The notes beneath the pieces were generated by a model. It saw only the letters and a program-made list of their open reading frames with translations, did no database searches and was not told the DNA's origin. 64,000 nt of DNA from assembly GCF_014653785.1 (NCBI RefSeq), contig NZ_BNAS01000008.1, positions 120,508 to 184,507 of the forward strand, written 5' to 3'. Origin of the DNA: Promicromonospora soli (GTDB lineage Bacteria; Actinomycetota; Actinomycetes; Actinomycetales; Cellulomonadaceae). Positions 1 to 6,787 of this stretch are shown here, piece by piece. Each line of letters starts with the position of its first letter. The stretch's first letter is position 1. A program made the position numbers and the translations under genes.

Positions 1-274
1 CGCGGAGCGTCTCCGCGAGCAGCGCGTGCAGCTCGACGACGTCGACGTCGCGGCTGCGCAGCTCGGCCACGAACTCGGCATGGTCCTGCTGGGCGCGCTC
101 CACCCAGAGGACGTCGTCGAACAGCAGGTCGGCCGAGTTGGACGGGGTGAGGCGCTGGTGTGCCAGGCCGGGTGCGCAGACCAGCACCTTGCGCAGTCGG
201 CCGACCTCGGAGTGGACGCCGTACGCCGACGACGGTGCGCCGGCCGGGGGAGGTGTGCTGTCGATGGTGTTCAT
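1..274 (-). CDS. arcA: Arginine deiminase, N-terminal part (runs off the left edge)
   Basis: Arginine deiminase hydrolyses L-arginine to citrulline and ammonia, the first step of the arginine deiminase pathway. Only the first 91 residues are in the window. They carry the family's typical N-terminus: [17 protein letters not shown] near residues 20-36, then [13 protein letters not shown] near residues 50-62, where the FDD segment belongs to the active site. The catalytic His and Cys lie outside the window. The ATG at 272-274 begins 6 bp after the stop of the DUF1684 gene, so the two are probably co-transcribed. No strong ribosome-binding site is visible. The identification rests on strong recognition of the N-terminus. 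Confidence 0.88.
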   Translation of the reverse strand, partial: MNTIDSTPPPAGAPSSAYGVHSEVGRLRKVLVCAPGLAHQRLTPSNSADLLFDDVLWVERAQQDHAEFVAELRSRDVDVVELHALLAETLR

Positions 275-280
275 CGGGCG

Positions 281-994
281 CTAACGGTACTCACCCGGCG
301 TGCGCTCGCCCACCGGGACCGGGAATTCCAGCGTGTTGCCCGGCTGCGCGAGGGGGCACGTCCACGCCGGGTCGTAGGCGCAGGACGGGTTGTAGGCGAA
401 GTTGAGGTCGAGCACCAGGTCGCCCAGTCCGTCGTCGTACCCGCCGTGCGAGCTGCCGTCGGTCCCGCCGTCGTGCCCGAGCCAGGCGCCCTTGATCGTG
501 TCCAGGAGGTAGCGCCCGCCGCCGTAGGTGCCGCCTGGGGCGCCGGCGAGGCTGTCCTTGATCGGCACGAACAGGCCGCCGCCGTACGAGGCGAGGCGCC
601 AGACGTCGAGCGAACCCAGCCCGTCCAGGGCGACTGACCCGAGCAGCTCGAACGGCACGACGCCGTCGGTACCGGTGGGGACGTCGAGGCGGCGTGGTGC
701 GCCGTCGGGCCCGGGCTCGGCGGGCACGACCTGGGCGGTCAGACGCCAGGCCGGGTCGTACGGGGTGACGGACAGGCCGGTGAATCCGGGCTTGTCCTCG
801 GGCAGGATCGGTGACGCCGGGTGGGTCGCGAAGAGCTCGTCCCGGACGGCCACCCAGTAGGCGTGCGCGGTGGCGGGGTCCTCCGCCGCGCGGGCGCGGA
901 CGCCGGCGTACAGCGCGAAGACGCGCCGCCGCCAGTCCGCGGTCTGGAGGGCTGTGGTGACCGGGGATGTGGCGGCGGCGTGCGTCATGCGCAC
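281..994 (-). CDS. DUF1684 family protein
   Basis: A 237-residue protein of the DUF1684 family, whose function is unknown. The diagnostic C-terminal segment is seen near residues 196-222: LDLNFAYNPSCAYDPAW followed by CPLAQPGN. No signal peptide or membrane segment is seen, so it is probably cytoplasmic. The GTG at 992-994 has a GGTAGG-like site about 7 nt upstream; an in-frame ATG at 986-988 is an alternative start. It lies directly upstream of arginine deiminase with a 6-bp gap. That suggests one transcript but says little about its role. Confidence 0.8.
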   Translation of the reverse strand: MRMTHAAATSPVTTALQTADWRRRVFALYAGVRARAAEDPATAHAYWVAVRDELFATHPASPILPEDKPGFTGLSVTPYDPAWRLTAQVVPAEPGPDGAPRRLDVPTGTDGVVPFELLGSVALDGLGSLDVWRLASYGGGLFVPIKDSLAGAPGGTYGGGRYLLDTIKGAWLGHDGGTDGSSHGGYDDGLGDLVLDLNFAYNPSCAYDPAWTCPLAQPGNTLEFPVPVGERTPGEYR

Positions 995-1012
995 GACATT
1001 ACCTACCGGGCG

Positions 1013-1465
1013 TCACCGCGGCGTCAGCCGGATGACGGGCAGCTCCCGGTCGGTCGTCTCCTCGTACTTGCGGAACTGATCGGCCTCGGTGGTGATCCGC
1101 TTCCAGGCCTGTTCGCGCTCGGCGCCGTGCAGCTCCTCGGCGGTCACGGCGACCTTGCGCCCTGCCTGCTCGACGGTCACCTGGTCCGGGTTCGCGGCCA
1201 GATTGAGGTACCAGGCCGGGTTGGCGGGTGCGCCCCCGGCGGAGGCGACGACCAGCCAGCTGCCGTCCGGGCCGGGGAACCAGGCGAGCGGGGTCGCGCG
1301 GGGCTGCCCGCTCTTGCGTCCGACCGTGGTCAGGACCAGGAGGTTCATCCCCATGGTCCTGCTGTCCGTGCGCCGGGCGCGGCCCATGATCAGCCGGTTC
1401 ATCAAGCGAAACATGCGGCCGGGCTGCTTGGCGCCCCGGGTGCCGGTGGGATGGGTGAAGCTCAT
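1013..1465 (-). CDS. Deazaflavin (F420)-type nitroreductase family protein
   Basis: A 150-residue protein of the actinobacterial F420-dependent nitroreductase family (former DUF385), split beta-barrel proteins that bind coenzyme F420. The motif TTVGRKSGQPRATPLAW near residues 46-62, followed by ANPAWYLNLAANP, is characteristic. The substrate cannot be read from sequence. The ATG at 1463-1465 is chosen because GGAAGG lies 6 nt upstream; the open frame continues further but without family similarity. It is divergent from a MarR regulator, which is the obvious candidate to control it. A second member of the family lies at 34002-34433. Confidence 0.82.
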   Translation of the reverse strand: MSFTHPTGTRGAKQPGRMFRLMNRLIMGRARRTDSRTMGMNLLVLTTVGRKSGQPRATPLAWFPGPDGSWLVVASAGGAPANPAWYLNLAANPDQVTVEQAGRKVAVTAEELHGAEREQAWKRITTEADQFRKYEETTDRELPVIRLTPR

Positions 1466-1494
1466 GGGGTGCCTTCCGCTCGACGATCGTTCGT

Positions 1495-1513
1495 GCCATG
1501 AACTATACATGGC
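1495..1513. promoter_or_regulatory. Inverted repeat between nitroreductase and MarR genes
   Basis: GCCATG and CATGGC form perfect 6-bp arms around the 7-nt centre AACTATA. The centre contains the best -10-like stretch (TATA) of this divergent region. MarR proteins usually bind such short palindromes over their own promoters. Its assignment as the operator of the neighbouring MarR gene is inference. Confidence 0.4.
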
Positions 1514-1544
1514 GGAAATAATCTTGGTTGTGTACCTTTGCTGG

Positions 1545-2006
1545 GTGAGGCCCGACAAGACGAGTTCCGGTGTGCTGGGCTGTGCTCCGCACGATGTCGT
1601 CGGGCTGCCCGAGCTCATGGAGCTCGCCATCGTGCTGACGAGCACCGTCGGGCGCGTCGCCGAGGAGCGCGAGCTCACGCCGATGCAGGGCCGGCTGCTC
1701 TGCGGCCTCGCCGAGCGGCCCCAGCGGATGGCCGACCTGGCGCAGTTCCTCGGGATCGAGAAGGCGGCCCTCACGGGGCTCGTCGACCGGGCCGAGCGGC
1801 GTGGGCTCGTGGAGCGCTTGCCGGTGTCGGGTGACCGCCGCGCCATCCAGGTGACGCTGACCGACGACGGCGGCAAGGCGGTGGTCGCCTTCGAGACCGG
1901 TGTCGCGAGCGCGCTCGACGAGCTGCTCGAGGCGCTCCCCGTCAAGGACCGCGCGGAGTTCCGCCGGCTGGCGTCGGTCGTCGTCGGGGCCGTGCGCACC
2001 GGCTGA
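1545..2006 (+). CDS. MarR family transcriptional regulator
   Basis: A winged helix-turn-helix regulator of about 153 residues. The recognition region LGIEKAALTGLVDRAERRGL is followed by the wing RLPVSGDRRAIQVTLTDDG, both typical of MarR proteins, which act as dimers and usually repress neighbouring genes until a small ligand binds. The GTG at 1545 is preferred because an upstream in-frame ATG at 1509 sits inside the inverted repeat at 1495-1513, and its extra residues do not look like family sequence. No clear ribosome-binding site precedes either. The likely targets are itself and the divergent nitroreductase. Confidence 0.82.
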   Translation: MRPDKTSSGVLGCAPHDVVGLPELMELAIVLTSTVGRVAEERELTPMQGRLLCGLAERPQRMADLAQFLGIEKAALTGLVDRAERRGLVERLPVSGDRRAIQVTLTDDGGKAVVAFETGVASALDELLEALPVKDRAEFRRLASVVVGAVRTG

Positions 2007-2030
2007 ACCGGTACCGCCTAGGATCGCGGG

Positions 2031-2414
2031 GTGCTGCGACTCTCCGATGCCACCTACCTCGTCCGCGACCACGACGAGGCGATCGGCTTCTTCGTCGATG
2101 CCCTCGGGTTCGCCCTGCGGGAGGACGAGACCAACGCGTCCGGCCGGCGCCGGGTCGTCGTCGGCCCCGCGGACGGCGGCACCGGCCTCGTGCTCGCGCT
2201 GACCGACGCCGCGGACGCCGTCGGCAACCAGGCCGGCGGGTCCGTCGCGTTCTTCCTCGAGACCGACGACTTCGCCGCACAGCACGCGCGAATGGTGGCT
2301 GCGGGCGTGCGGTTCCGCGAGGAGCCGCGGCACGAGGTGTACGGGACGGTAGCGGTCTTCGAGGACCTGTACGGCATGCCGTGGGACCTGATCCAGCCGC
2401 CGGCGCGACCCTGA
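2031..2414 (+). CDS. VOC (glyoxalase/dioxygenase) superfamily protein
   Basis: A 127-residue single-module protein of the vicinal oxygen chelate superfamily. Its beta-alpha-beta-beta-beta pattern is visible: LSDATYLVRDHDEAIGFF at the start, then FFLETDDFAAQHARMVAAGV, and VAVFEDLYGMPWDLIQP at the end. Members include glyoxalases and antibiotic-binding proteins; the metal ligands are too degenerate to choose. The start is GTG at 2031, 24 bp after the MarR gene, so it may share that transcript. It ends 3 bp before the convergent antitoxin gene. Confidence 0.78.
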   Translation: MLRLSDATYLVRDHDEAIGFFVDALGFALREDETNASGRRRVVVGPADGGTGLVLALTDAADAVGNQAGGSVAFFLETDDFAAQHARMVAAGVRFREEPRHEVYGTVAVFEDLYGMPWDLIQPPARP

Positions 2415-2417
2415 CGC

Positions 2418-2744
2418 TCAGGCCGCGTGGGTTCCACGCAGGAGGTACATGTTGTCTCCGAAGACGGCGGTGATCTGAATCGTCCCGCCGAGCGCCTCGA
2501 CATAGCGAGCGACCGCAGAGAATGTCGAGACCTCCCCACGCTCGATCTGCGATACGCGGCTCTTGGTGATTCCCATCCGCTCTGCCAGCTCGAGCTGTGT
2601 CATCCCGAGCTCCTTGCGGCGCTCCGCGAGCCGATACCCGTCGATGTAAGCCTGGGTTCGCTCGTGCGCCTCTGCGAGTGCCTCGTCGCCGAGGCGCTCG
2701 GCGATCTCGGGTCGCACATCGCTCCACTTCCGGGACGTCGTCAT
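2418..2744 (-). CDS. higA: HigA-like XRE-family antitoxin
   Basis: A 108-residue protein with an XRE/Cro helix-turn-helix near residues 45-85: LGMTQLELAERMGITKSRVS then QIERGE. It is the second gene of a toxin-first pair and overlaps the toxin stop codon by the ATGA arrangement at 2741-2744, so the two are translationally coupled. Antitoxins of this class neutralise the ribosome-dependent mRNase partner and repress their own promoter. The open frame continues upstream but only through toxin sequence, so the ATG at 2742-2744 is the start. Confidence 0.85.
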   Translation of the reverse strand: MTTSRKWSDVRPEIAERLGDEALAEAHERTQAYIDGYRLAERRKELGMTQLELAERMGITKSRVSQIERGEVSTFSAVARYVEALGGTIQITAVFGDNMYLLRGTHAA

Positions 2745-3112
2745 GGCCTGCCTTCCTCCTCTTCGCGCTCCTTGATGTAGTCCACGTAGAGCCGCTCGGC
2801 TTCGGGGATCGCTGTGCGGAACCAGGCGGTCCAGCTTCCCGACTTGTCGCCGCCGATGAGCAGGATCGCCGACCGCCAAGGATCGAACACGAACAACACC
2901 CGAACCTCGCTTCGTCCGGTGGGCGCCGGGCGCAGCTCCTTCATGTTGTGGACCTGTGAACCCTCAAGTCGGTCGACCAAAGGCCTGCCGAGCTGCGGTC
3001 CGGCGTCCGCCAGCCTGTCGATCGCCTCCGAAACCAGCGCCTGCGACTTGTGATCGACCGTGTCGAGCCACGCGAGGAACTGGTCGGTGACTCGGATTTC
3101 CCACTCCTCCAT
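2741..3112 (-). CDS. higB: HigB/Gp49-like toxin of a type II toxin-antitoxin pair
   Basis: A 123-residue protein of the phage Gp49/HigB-like RelE superfamily. Recognisable segments are GRPLVDRLEGSQVHNMKELR near residues 42-61 and SEVRVLFVFDPWRSAILLIG near residues 68-87, followed by a Lys-rich C-terminus. Toxins of this family cleave mRNA on the ribosome. Toxin-before-antitoxin order and the 4-nt overlap with the XRE gene are the HigBA layout. The C-terminal stretch of Glu residues (KEREEEEGRP) is unusually acidic. Whether the toxin is active cannot be told from sequence. Confidence 0.83.
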   Translation of the reverse strand: MEEWEIRVTDQFLAWLDTVDHKSQALVSEAIDRLADAGPQLGRPLVDRLEGSQVHNMKELRPAPTGRSEVRVLFVFDPWRSAILLIGGDKSGSWTAWFRTAIPEAERLYVDYIKEREEEEGRP

Positions 3113-3121
3113 CCAACGAGT

Positions 3122-3137
3122 GTAGTAAATCCTCTAC
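3122..3137. promoter_or_regulatory. Candidate operator of the toxin-antitoxin pair
   Basis: An AT-rich stretch 10 bp upstream of the toxin start with a short inverted repeat, GTAG-TAAATCCT-CTAC. It is the only AT-rich patch in the intergenic region. Its position suits the autorepression expected of HigA-type antitoxins. This is inference from location and symmetry only. Confidence 0.35.
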
Positions 3138-3230
3138 TTTGCCGCGCGGTCAAGGCCGAACGCCCCAGAGGTGGCGGTGGGTTCGTCCCCCGGGGCATTC
3201 AGCGTCCAGCGTCAGTGTTCGGCGTGGGCG

Positions 3231-4139
3231 TCAGCCGCAGTGCTCGAACGGGCTGGTGTAGCTGGTGCTGCCCACCGAGCCACCCCACTTGACGCAGGTG
3301 CCGGGCGCGGATCGCTTGACCGGGCCCGCGTAGTACGAGTAGCTGCCGGAGTCGGTGGTGCGTGACGCGTCCTCGGGCTCCAGGAAGGCCGAGACCGCGC
3401 TCGGAGTGCCCAGGCTGGTGGACTTCAGGGTCACCACGCAGTTGTAGCCGGTGCCGGAGTTGTACAGCAGATAGGTCCGCCCGACGGTGCCGAGCGCGGC
3501 CTCGTCGACCACGGAGAAGCCGGTGCCGCAGACCTCCGTCGGCGTGTACGGGTTGCTCGAGCCGCCGCAGCCGTTGGTGCTCGTGATGGCCTTCTTCTGG
3601 CCGATCGAGACGGTCACGCCCTCGACGGTCGGGCTGGTGTCGACGACGCCGGACGAGCCGCGCTGTTCGTAGTGCAGGTGCGGCGCCTCGGAGCCGCCGG
3701 TGGAGCCGACGGTGCCGATGACCGTGCCCTGGCTGACCGACATGGTCTGGCCGGGCGCCCGCACCATCGTGGCGAGGTGGGCGTAGCGCGTGCGCGTGCC
3801 GTCGCTGTGCACGATCTGCACCCACTGCCCGTAGCTGTCGCTGCCCTCGTCGGCGAAGGTCGCTGTGCCACCAGCGGTGGCGCGGACCGTCTCGCCGTTG
3901 ATGGCGTCGGTGCCGTAGGACTGCCAGTCGATGGAGCCGGAGGGGTTGTGCCCCGGGCTCCAGTTGTTGGCGTAGAACGTCTTGTTGCAGCTGAACGGCG
4001 ACTTGTGCGTGATCGCCAGCACGCCGACGTCGTCGGCCGAGGCAGAGGCCGCCGGTGGGGCGACCAGGGCGAGTGCGGCCATGGCCGCGAGCGCCCAGTG
4101 CTTCGTGGTTCTTCTGCGGAACGGGGAGAAGACCGACAT
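3231..4139 (-). CDS. Secreted M23-family peptidase with SapA-like C-terminal domain
   Basis: A 302-residue exported protein. Residues 1-35 form a signal peptide (RRR, then a hydrophobic run ending ASASA). The M23 zinc-peptidase domain follows: ligands His64 and Asp71 in GHNPSGSID, His121 in RYAHL, and HLH at 154-156. Such enzymes cut peptidoglycan or other glycine-rich peptides. From about residue 205 the C-terminus resembles Streptomyces spore-associated protein A (VCGTGFSVVDEA, YLLYNSGTGYNCVVTL, CVKWGG, EHCG), with paired cysteines. The ATG at 4137-4139 has GGAGAG 6 nt upstream; a longer open frame lacks such a site. The domain order is clear; the substrate is not. Confidence 0.82.
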   Translation of the reverse strand: MSVFSPFRRRTTKHWALAAMAALALVAPPAASASADDVGVLAITHKSPFSCNKTFYANNWSPGHNPSGSIDWQSYGTDAINGETVRATAGGTATFADEGSDSYGQWVQIVHSDGTRTRYAHLATMVRAPGQTMSVSQGTVIGTVGSTGGSEAPHLHYEQRGSSGVVDTSPTVEGVTVSIGQKKAITSTNGCGGSSNPYTPTEVCGTGFSVVDEAALGTVGRTYLLYNSGTGYNCVVTLKSTSLGTPSAVSAFLEPEDASRTTDSGSYSYYAGPVKRSAPGTCVKWGGSVGSTSYTSPFEHCG

Positions 4140-4260
4140 GTGTGCTCTCCATCCTGAGGTCTGACTCTTGGTCTGACGCTGGAAGGCTTGCACGGCGCGC
4201 ATGTGGTGCCCATGGGTAGTGCTGCCCCTGGACGGTGCCCGGATCGAGTGCCTGGCCGCG

Positions 4261-4596
4261 TCAGGCGGCGACCCGCCCGGCGCCCCCGTCGACGGTGACG
4301 GTCTCGCCGTCCCGCAGCGTCGTCATGGCGCCGGAAACCGCCAGCACCGCGGGGATGCCGTACTCGCGGGCCACTATCGCGGCGTGCGAGAGGACGCCGC
4401 CCGTCTCGGTGACCACGGCGGCCACGACGCCGAACAGCGCGGTCCACGCCGGCTCGGTGAAACGGCAGACGAGCACGTCGCCGGGCAGCACCCGGGCGAA
4501 GTCGTCCGGGCCGTGCACCACCCGCGCCGGCCCGGAGGCCCGGCCCAGGCTGCCGGGCGTCCCGGCCAGGTCTGCGACTGCGGAGCTGTCCGACAT
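4261..4596 (-). CDS. Stand-alone PEP-utilizing enzyme mobile (swivelling) domain protein
   Basis: A 111-residue protein made only of the swivelling phosphohistidine domain of PEP synthase, pyruvate phosphate dikinase and rifampicin phosphotransferase. The motif TETGGVLSHAAIVAREYGIP contains the phosphorylated histidine, here His71. In those enzymes the domain carries phosphate between an ATP-grasp domain and a PEP-binding domain; neither is encoded here. The ATG at 4594-4596 has a good GGGAGGAA site just upstream. It is divergent from a regulator-like gene at 4653. It may serve as a separate subunit of an enzyme encoded elsewhere. Confidence 0.82.
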   Translation of the reverse strand: MSDSSAVADLAGTPGSLGRASGPARVVHGPDDFARVLPGDVLVCRFTEPAWTALFGVVAAVVTETGGVLSHAAIVAREYGIPAVLAVSGAMTTLRDGETVTVDGGAGRVAA

Positions 4597-4652
4597 TGCT
4601 TCCTCCCTGGGCGTACCTACCCGCGTTGACACCGGCCATCGGAGGATGCACG

Positions 4653-5309
4653 GTGCAAAATATGACGCATACTCCGGTGCTCGGCCGATCCTCTCAGCCC
4701 GAGCTGCTCGTGCTCCACTCGGTAAGGATCCAGGGCATGGCCGACGACGACGCCGTCGCCGCGCGGTTCGACCTCGACCGGGCGGAGACCCGCGAGACGC
4801 TGCTCGACGACGAGGCCTACGGCTGGGTCACCCATTCCGTGTTCGTGGGCACGGAGGGCTGGTCGGTGACGGAGCGCGGCCGCGCCGAGGACGACCGCCG
4901 CCTGGCCGAGGAGCTGGCCGAGGCGAACGCCCGGCCCGTCGTCGAGCAGGCCCACAAGGCCTTCCGGCCGTTGAACGGTCGCCTGCTGCAGGCGTGCACC
5001 GACTGGCAGCTGCGGCCCGAGGAGGACGACCGGCTGGTCCCGAACACCCACACCGACCGGGAGTGGGACGCGCGGGTGCTTGCCGAGCTCGGAGCGGTCG
5101 ACGACGAGCTGGGGCCGCTGGTCGCCCCGCTCGCCGCGGTGCTGACGCGGTTCGAGGGGTACGACAACCGGTTCTCCGTGGCGCTCGGCCGGGCGAAGTC
5201 CGGGCAGGGGGAGTGGGTGGCCGGTACCGGCATCGGATCGTGCCACGTCGTATGGATGGAGCTGCACGAGGACCTGATCTCCACCCTGGGGATCCAGCGC
5301 GCGGAGTAG
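4653..5309 (+). CDS. Regulator-like protein divergent from the PEP mobile-domain gene
   Basis: A protein of about 218 residues that I cannot assign to a named family. The N-terminal 65 residues read like a winged helix-turn-helix (ELLVLHSVRIQGMADDDAVA, then YGWVTHSV and the wing WSVTERGRAEDDR). The remainder is a helical domain with a conserved-looking NTHTDREWDARVLAEL and a final aromatic stretch. The GTG at 4653 is chosen because GGAGG at 4641-4645 lies 7 nt upstream; the ATG at 4662 is 16 nt away. Divergence from the mobile-domain gene suggests it controls that gene. Confidence 0.6.
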   Translation: MQNMTHTPVLGRSSQPELLVLHSVRIQGMADDDAVAARFDLDRAETRETLLDDEAYGWVTHSVFVGTEGWSVTERGRAEDDRRLAEELAEANARPVVEQAHKAFRPLNGRLLQACTDWQLRPEEDDRLVPNTHTDREWDARVLAELGAVDDELGPLVAPLAAVLTRFEGYDNRFSVALGRAKSGQGEWVAGTGIGSCHVVWMELHEDLISTLGIQRAE

Positions 5310-5319
5310 ACCTCCCGGC

Positions 5320-5433
5320 GGCCACCGAGCTCGGTTGCGCTACCTGCCGCCGACGGTCGTGCTGTTCAACGACATGGGCCACCTGCCGCAGGACCTGCGC
5401 TGGACCGGCTTCCCGCCGTCCGCGCGCCCCTGA
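5320..5433 (+). pseudogene. Short coding-like remnant, C-terminal end of an unidentified gene
   Basis: Downstream of the regulator-like gene and in another frame is a stretch that ends at a TGA (5431-5433) and reads LRYLPPTVVLFNDMG followed by HLPQDLRWTGFPPSARP. Its codons show the strong third-position G/C of real genes here, and the peptide is not low-complexity. No start codon or upstream part in this frame is found before the neighbouring gene. It is best read as the surviving 3' end of a deleted gene. The family was not recognised. Confidence 0.35.
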
Positions 5434-5439
5434 CACCCG

Positions 5440-5901
5440 CTACTCGACGAGGCCCGCCCAGCGGCGGGACAGGTCGACCAGGTCGACCCGGTCGAGCGCG
5501 TCGACCTCCTCCTGGGTGTGCCAGGCGACGCCGTCGGTGGAGCCGTCCTCCTCGACGCGCAGCTCACCGCCCGTGATGTGCGCCCGGTACACGATCCGCA
5601 GGGCGTGCACCGGGCGGTCCGTCGGGTAGACCCGTTCCGCGCCGGGAATGACGAAGCTGTCGACGCCGAGCAAACCGTCCAGCTCCACGTGGTAGCCGGT
5701 CTCCTCGAAGACCTCACGAATGGCGGCGTCGGCCGGGTCCTCGCCCGGGTCGATCCCGCCGCCGGGCATGGTCCAGCCGCTGTGCGCGGCCTCGCTCCAG
5801 TGGGGCAGGAGCATGCGGCGCTGGTGGTCGGTGATGACGGCGTACGCGGCGACACGCAGGTCCATCGCGCCGTCTGAGCTGGTGAACATGGTGCCCATCA
5901 T
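5440..5901 (-). CDS. Nudix hydrolase
   Basis: A protein of about 153 residues with a complete Nudix box near residues 47-70. It begins GGGIDPGEDPADAAIREVFE and continues ETGY, so all the catalytic Glu residues are present. Nudix enzymes hydrolyse nucleoside diphosphates linked to another moiety; the substrate is unknown. The start is uncertain: two adjacent ATGs at 5896-5901 are taken, the frame also opens at 5943, and another ATG (MDLRVAAYAV) lies at residue 13. None has a clear ribosome-binding site. It is divergent from a dienelactone hydrolase across a perfect palindrome. Confidence 0.8.
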   Translation of the reverse strand: MMGTMFTSSDGAMDLRVAAYAVITDHQRRMLLPHWSEAAHSGWTMPGGGIDPGEDPADAAIREVFEETGYHVELDGLLGVDSFVIPGAERVYPTDRPVHALRIVYRAHITGGELRVEEDGSTDGVAWHTQEEVDALDRVDLVDLSRRWAGLVE

Positions 5902-5927
5902 GTCGCCCGTCGGGCGACCCCAGCGAG

Positions 5928-5946
5928 GATGTGCATCATGCACATC
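5928..5946. promoter_or_regulatory. Perfect 19-nt palindrome between Nudix and dienelactone hydrolase genes
   Basis: GATGTGCATCATGCACATC has perfect 9-bp arms around one central base. It ends 4 bp before TGTTAC (5951-5956), a possible -10 of the dienelactone hydrolase promoter, so it would cover the -35 region. The symmetry and position suggest a dimeric repressor's operator. No regulator gene is adjacent, so the binding protein is unknown. Confidence 0.5.
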
Positions 5947-6021
5947 GTCGTGTTACGGTCCGGACGACGGTGTCCGGGCCCGTGCCCGGCCGGTCCCTAC
6001 TCCGACGCGCAGGAGGTACCA

Positions 6022-6738
6022 GTGCACCCCGGTCACACCTCGGTCCCCGAAGGGGACGGGCCGTTCCCCGGCGTCGTCGTCGTGCACGACGCGTACGGGA
6101 TGACCGCCGAGCTGCGTCGCGTCTGCGACCACCTCGCCGCCCAGGGCTACCTCGTGCACGCGCCGTCGATGTACCAGGGCGGGCGCTGCCTGCGCCAGAC
6201 CTTCCGCAGCCTCGTCGCCGACCAGGGCCCGGCCTACGACCGGCTCGAGGCCGAGCGCGCGGCGCTCGCGGCCCGGCCCGACTGCACCGGCAAGGTGGGG
6301 ATCATGGGGTTCTGCCTCGGCGGCAGGTTCGCCCTGGTTGCGGCGGGCCGCGGCATGTTCGACGCCGCTGCTGTGCAGTACGGCATCCTTCCCGAGGGCA
6401 GGCAGGAGCCGGAGGTGCTCGACCGGATGCTGTCGGCGCCCTGCCCGGTCGTGGCGAGCTTCGGCGCGCGGGACAAGGTGGTCGACGAGGCCGAGGTGGA
6501 CAAGCTCCGGGCCGGCCTGGAGCGTTCGGGCGTCCCGGTGGACCTGAAGGTGTATCCCGAGGCGACGCACTCGTTCCTGGCCCAGTACACGGGGCCGCTC
6601 GGGATGCTGATCCGGATCGCGGGCATGACGCACGACCCGGAGGCGTCGGCCGACGCCTGGGAGCGGACGCTCGGCTTCTTCTCGGAGCACCTGGGCGTGG
6701 CCGGTGCGGGCGAGGTCAGTTCAGGGCGTGGTCGGTGA
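6022..6738 (+). CDS. Dienelactone hydrolase family protein
   Basis: A 238-residue alpha/beta hydrolase of the dienelactone hydrolase family. The catalytic triad is visible: Cys98 in IMGFCLGG, Asp151 in FGARDKVVDEAE and His183 in PEATHSF. Family members open dienelactones from aromatic degradation, but many actinobacterial copies have unknown substrates. The GTG at 6022-6024 is the start because AGGAGG (6011-6016) lies 5 nt upstream; residues encoded before it are not family-like. The upstream palindrome at 5928-5946 suggests a repressed promoter with a roughly 60-nt leader. Confidence 0.83.
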   Translation: MHPGHTSVPEGDGPFPGVVVVHDAYGMTAELRRVCDHLAAQGYLVHAPSMYQGGRCLRQTFRSLVADQGPAYDRLEAERAALAARPDCTGKVGIMGFCLGGRFALVAAGRGMFDAAAVQYGILPEGRQEPEVLDRMLSAPCPVVASFGARDKVVDEAEVDKLRAGLERSGVPVDLKVYPEATHSFLAQYTGPLGMLIRIAGMTHDPEASADAWERTLGFFSEHLGVAGAGEVSSGRGR

Positions 6739-6787
6739 ACCATCGTCCTGCAAGCGGGGATGGTTCCGCTCCAATCGGGAAGCTCAC

